Source: Syntrophaceae bacterium UBA4778 (GTDB taxonomy: Bacteria > Desulfobacterota > Syntrophia > Syntrophales > UBA4778). From it: a stretch of DNA of 16,930 nucleotides. Both the position numbers and the translations under genes were made by a program. The notes under the pieces are model-generated. The model saw only the letters and a program-made list of their open reading frames with translations. It was not told where the DNA came from and made no database searches. The stretch spans positions 4,819-21,748 of the forward strand of contig DHHG01000016.1 in assembly GCA_002403175.1 (NCBI GenBank). Direction: 5' to 3'. How positions within the stretch are numbered: position 1 is the stretch's first letter; every line of letters begins with the position of its first letter. This document shows, one piece after another, positions 15,316 to 16,930 of this stretch.

Positions 15316-16689
15316 TTACCGATCGAAAACGGTCTCTTTGTTCCCTTGTAAAAAAAGGGCCAAAATGCCAACGAAACAGATAATTGTGAACACAAGATAA
15401 TCCATACGAAAACTTCGTAGAAATCCATCCGCTGATTCTCCCAGGCCCAGCAGATTGAATATCATCGAGGTCGTTGCAAGACTTAGAGACATGCCAATGA
15501 TCCTTCCCGTCGCGAGCAGGCCGGATGCAATGCCGTAATGATCGGACTGAACACTGCTCATGATGGAATTGTTATTGGGAGCGGTAAAAAACGCAAAACC
15601 TGTACCGAGCAAGCCTGTTATGAATCCGATTTTCCAGATCGGTGTGGCAGGCGAAATCAGGATAAAGCATACCAGTGCAGCAGCCGTCATCGAAATTCCA
15701 CAGAATGCAACCGTCCTCGAAGGGAATCTATCTGATAAGGCTCCGGCCAGGGGTGAGAAGATCGCCTGAATCAGGGGTTGAATCAGCATGATTAATCCTG
15801 CCTCATGGGGAGATAAACCTTTAATGCCCGGATTCTGGAGAAAAAGAGCGAGCAGAAACGAGGTGGCGAATGTTGAATAATACTGGATAAAATTGGCGAC
15901 ATTAGACCACAGGAAAACCCGATTTCCGGAGAACAGGGCAAATCCGATCAGGGGAGCTGAGGAGTGTCTCTCGCTGAAAGCAAAAAATACTGCGAGGATC
16001 GAAGCGCACCCAACCATCAAATAACCTTTCGTTGCCGGCAACGCAGACAAGCCGAGGGTAAAAAGAATGAGGCCCGATACATAGAGGATGAGACTATTTG
16101 AATTGAATAGGATAGAATTGTTCGACCGCATGTTTTTCGGTATTTTCCACCACGCAAGGATGAAACCAAGCATTGCAATCGGCACCACACTCCAGAACAC
16201 GCTTCGCCATCCCCATAAGCTGGTCAGAATACCTCCCAGGAAAGGGCCGGCAGTAATACCAATGTACGCAAAAGCCATATTCAGGCCCAGTATCCTCCCC
16301 CTTTCCTCCTGCAAAAATACACTGGAGAGTATTGCCACCGTATTGCTAAAGAACATCGAAGCCGCTATACCGGCGAGTCCCCGACAGACAATCAGCATCC
16401 ACCCTGCTGTTGCAAAGGCTGCAGCCATGTGGGCAGCCATGAAAAGCACCATTCCGATCAGAAGAAAAAACCTTCTCCCGAAAATATCAGCAAGCTTTCC
16501 AAATGGCACCAGAAGTACGCCATTCATAATGAAATATGCCGTCGCGACATACTGTAACCCGGCATAATCGATTCCCAGCTCTTCTCCTATGACATGGAGG
16601 GCAATATTGATTGCAGAGCCTGTATAGGTTGCCAGAAACCCGGCTATCGTTACCGCGGTAAAAATCAGGTATTTGTCTTTTTTTGTCAT
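15316..16689 (-). CDS. MFS transporter, DHA2-like with 14 predicted helices
   Basis: This 457-aa inner-membrane protein looks like a proton-driven exporter of the drug:H+ antiporter DHA2 (EmrB/QacA) type. About 14 hydrophobic segments can be counted. Motif A is present as PFGKLADIFGRR after the second helix, and the antiporter motif C appears as AYIGITAGPFLGG in helix 5. The substrate is unknown. ATG 16687-16689 gives a short cytoplasmic N-terminus (MTKKDKYLIF) typical of the family; an in-frame ATG at 16758 would add 23 residues and has a GGA close upstream, so the longer form cannot be excluded. It is upstream of hgcA on the same strand, 114 bases away, with the hgcA promoter in between. 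Whether it acts together with HgcAB is speculation. Confidence 0.88.
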   Translation of the reverse strand: MTKKDKYLIFTAVTIAGFLATYTGSAINIALHVIGEELGIDYAGLQYVATAYFIMNGVLLVPFGKLADIFGRRFFLLIGMVLFMAAHMAAAFATAGWMLIVCRGLAGIAASMFFSNTVAILSSVFLQEERGRILGLNMAFAYIGITAGPFLGGILTSLWGWRSVFWSVVPIAMLGFILAWWKIPKNMRSNNSILFNSNSLILYVSGLILFTLGLSALPATKGYLMVGCASILAVFFAFSERHSSAPLIGFALFSGNRVFLWSNVANFIQYYSTFATSFLLALFLQNPGIKGLSPHEAGLIMLIQPLIQAIFSPLAGALSDRFPSRTVAFCGISMTAAALVCFILISPATPIWKIGFITGLLGTGFAFFTAPNNNSIMSSVQSDHYGIASGLLATGRIIGMSLSLATTSMIFNLLGLGESADGFLRSFRMDYLVFTIICFVGILALFLQGNKETVFDR

Positions 16690-16767
16690 AAACAGGTAAG
16701 GCCTTCTCTCAACAATCCCATTTCGACTGTAATCTGAAACAGGATATGAACACAGCATAGTTTCCGC

Positions 16768-16781
16768 ACCAATTGTTTGGT
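16768..16781. repeat. Inverted repeat upstream of the MFS transporter gene
   Basis: ACCAA (16768-16772) and TTGGT (16777-16781) form a 5-bp inverted repeat with a 4-base spacer, just ahead of the longer possible start at 16758. It may be an operator, as exporters of this type are often under TetR- or MarR-type local repressors, but no such gene is visible in the window. Confidence 0.3.
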
Positions 16782-16822
16782 TATCCCGAAAGGCGGCAAT
16801 GCATTGGGGTCACTAATATCAA

Positions 16823-16836
16823 CCGGATTTATCCGG
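16823..16836. repeat. CCGGAT/ATCCGG inverted repeat near the right edge
   Basis: CCGGAT (16823-16828) and ATCCGG (16831-16836) are separated by TT. The stretch from 16759 to the window end shows no supportable gene; a partial minus-strand frame of 18 codons ending at 16872-16874 is too short to call. Confidence 0.3.
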
Positions 16837-16930
16837 ACCCATGGCGAGATTAGAATAAGGTTGGTATCCTCTCAGATAATCATGGATAGATCAACAGGAT
16901 TCGAATCGGATGGGAGTTTCCTTCGGGGGA

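Noticed and set aside
16885..16925. GATTCGAATC near the right edge resembles a tRNA T-loop.
   Set aside because: The bases flanking the loop do not form a 5-bp T-stem on either strand and no acceptor or anticodon arm fits; it is just a 10-bp palindrome.

Overview
The window looks like chromosomal DNA of an anaerobic bacterium, most likely from the former Deltaproteobacteria (Desulfobacterota, near the Syntrophus/Smithella group). That placement is an inference from gene content: hgcAB mercury-methylation genes, an ADP-forming acyl-CoA synthetase, a lone biotin carboxylase and an adenylate kinase with cysteines in its LID. No rRNA, tRNA, IS element or CRISPR array was seen. Coding density is high and no gap without a gene exceeds about 300 bases.

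Layout. (1) 1-3786, minus strand, housekeeping genes: an FmdB-type zinc-ribbon protein, adenylate kinase with a likely terminator behind it, the ribosomal GTPase LepA/EF4, and hemW, which runs off the left edge. (2) 4065-9784, acyl-CoA and nitrogen metabolism: a class I/II PLP aminotransferase (+), convergent with and overlapping by 4 bases a fused ADP-forming acetate/acyl-CoA synthetase (-); then a PPC/DUF296 protein (+) and a lone biotin carboxylase (+), each preceded by a perfect palindrome. (3) 9973-13662, envelope and signalling: a DUF4384 lipoprotein (-) divergent from a secreted M14 zinc carboxypeptidase (+), followed on the plus strand by a PAS-PAS-GGDEF diguanylate cyclase and a NUDIX hydrolase. 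(4) 13676-16689, minus strand: a 14-helix MFS transporter, then hgcA and hgcB.

The highlight is hgcAB. HgcA carries the corrinoid cap-helix signature NVWCAAGK with the cobalt-ligand cysteine and five C-terminal membrane helices. HgcB carries two 4Fe-4S motifs, including CMECGAC, and ends in a cysteine pair. Together they predict that this organism makes methylmercury from Hg(II). The operon has its own well-formed sigma70-type promoter, with two inverted repeats over it that could bind a regulator. The neighbouring MFS exporter and the unusually cysteine-rich HgcB tail are the less familiar parts of the locus.
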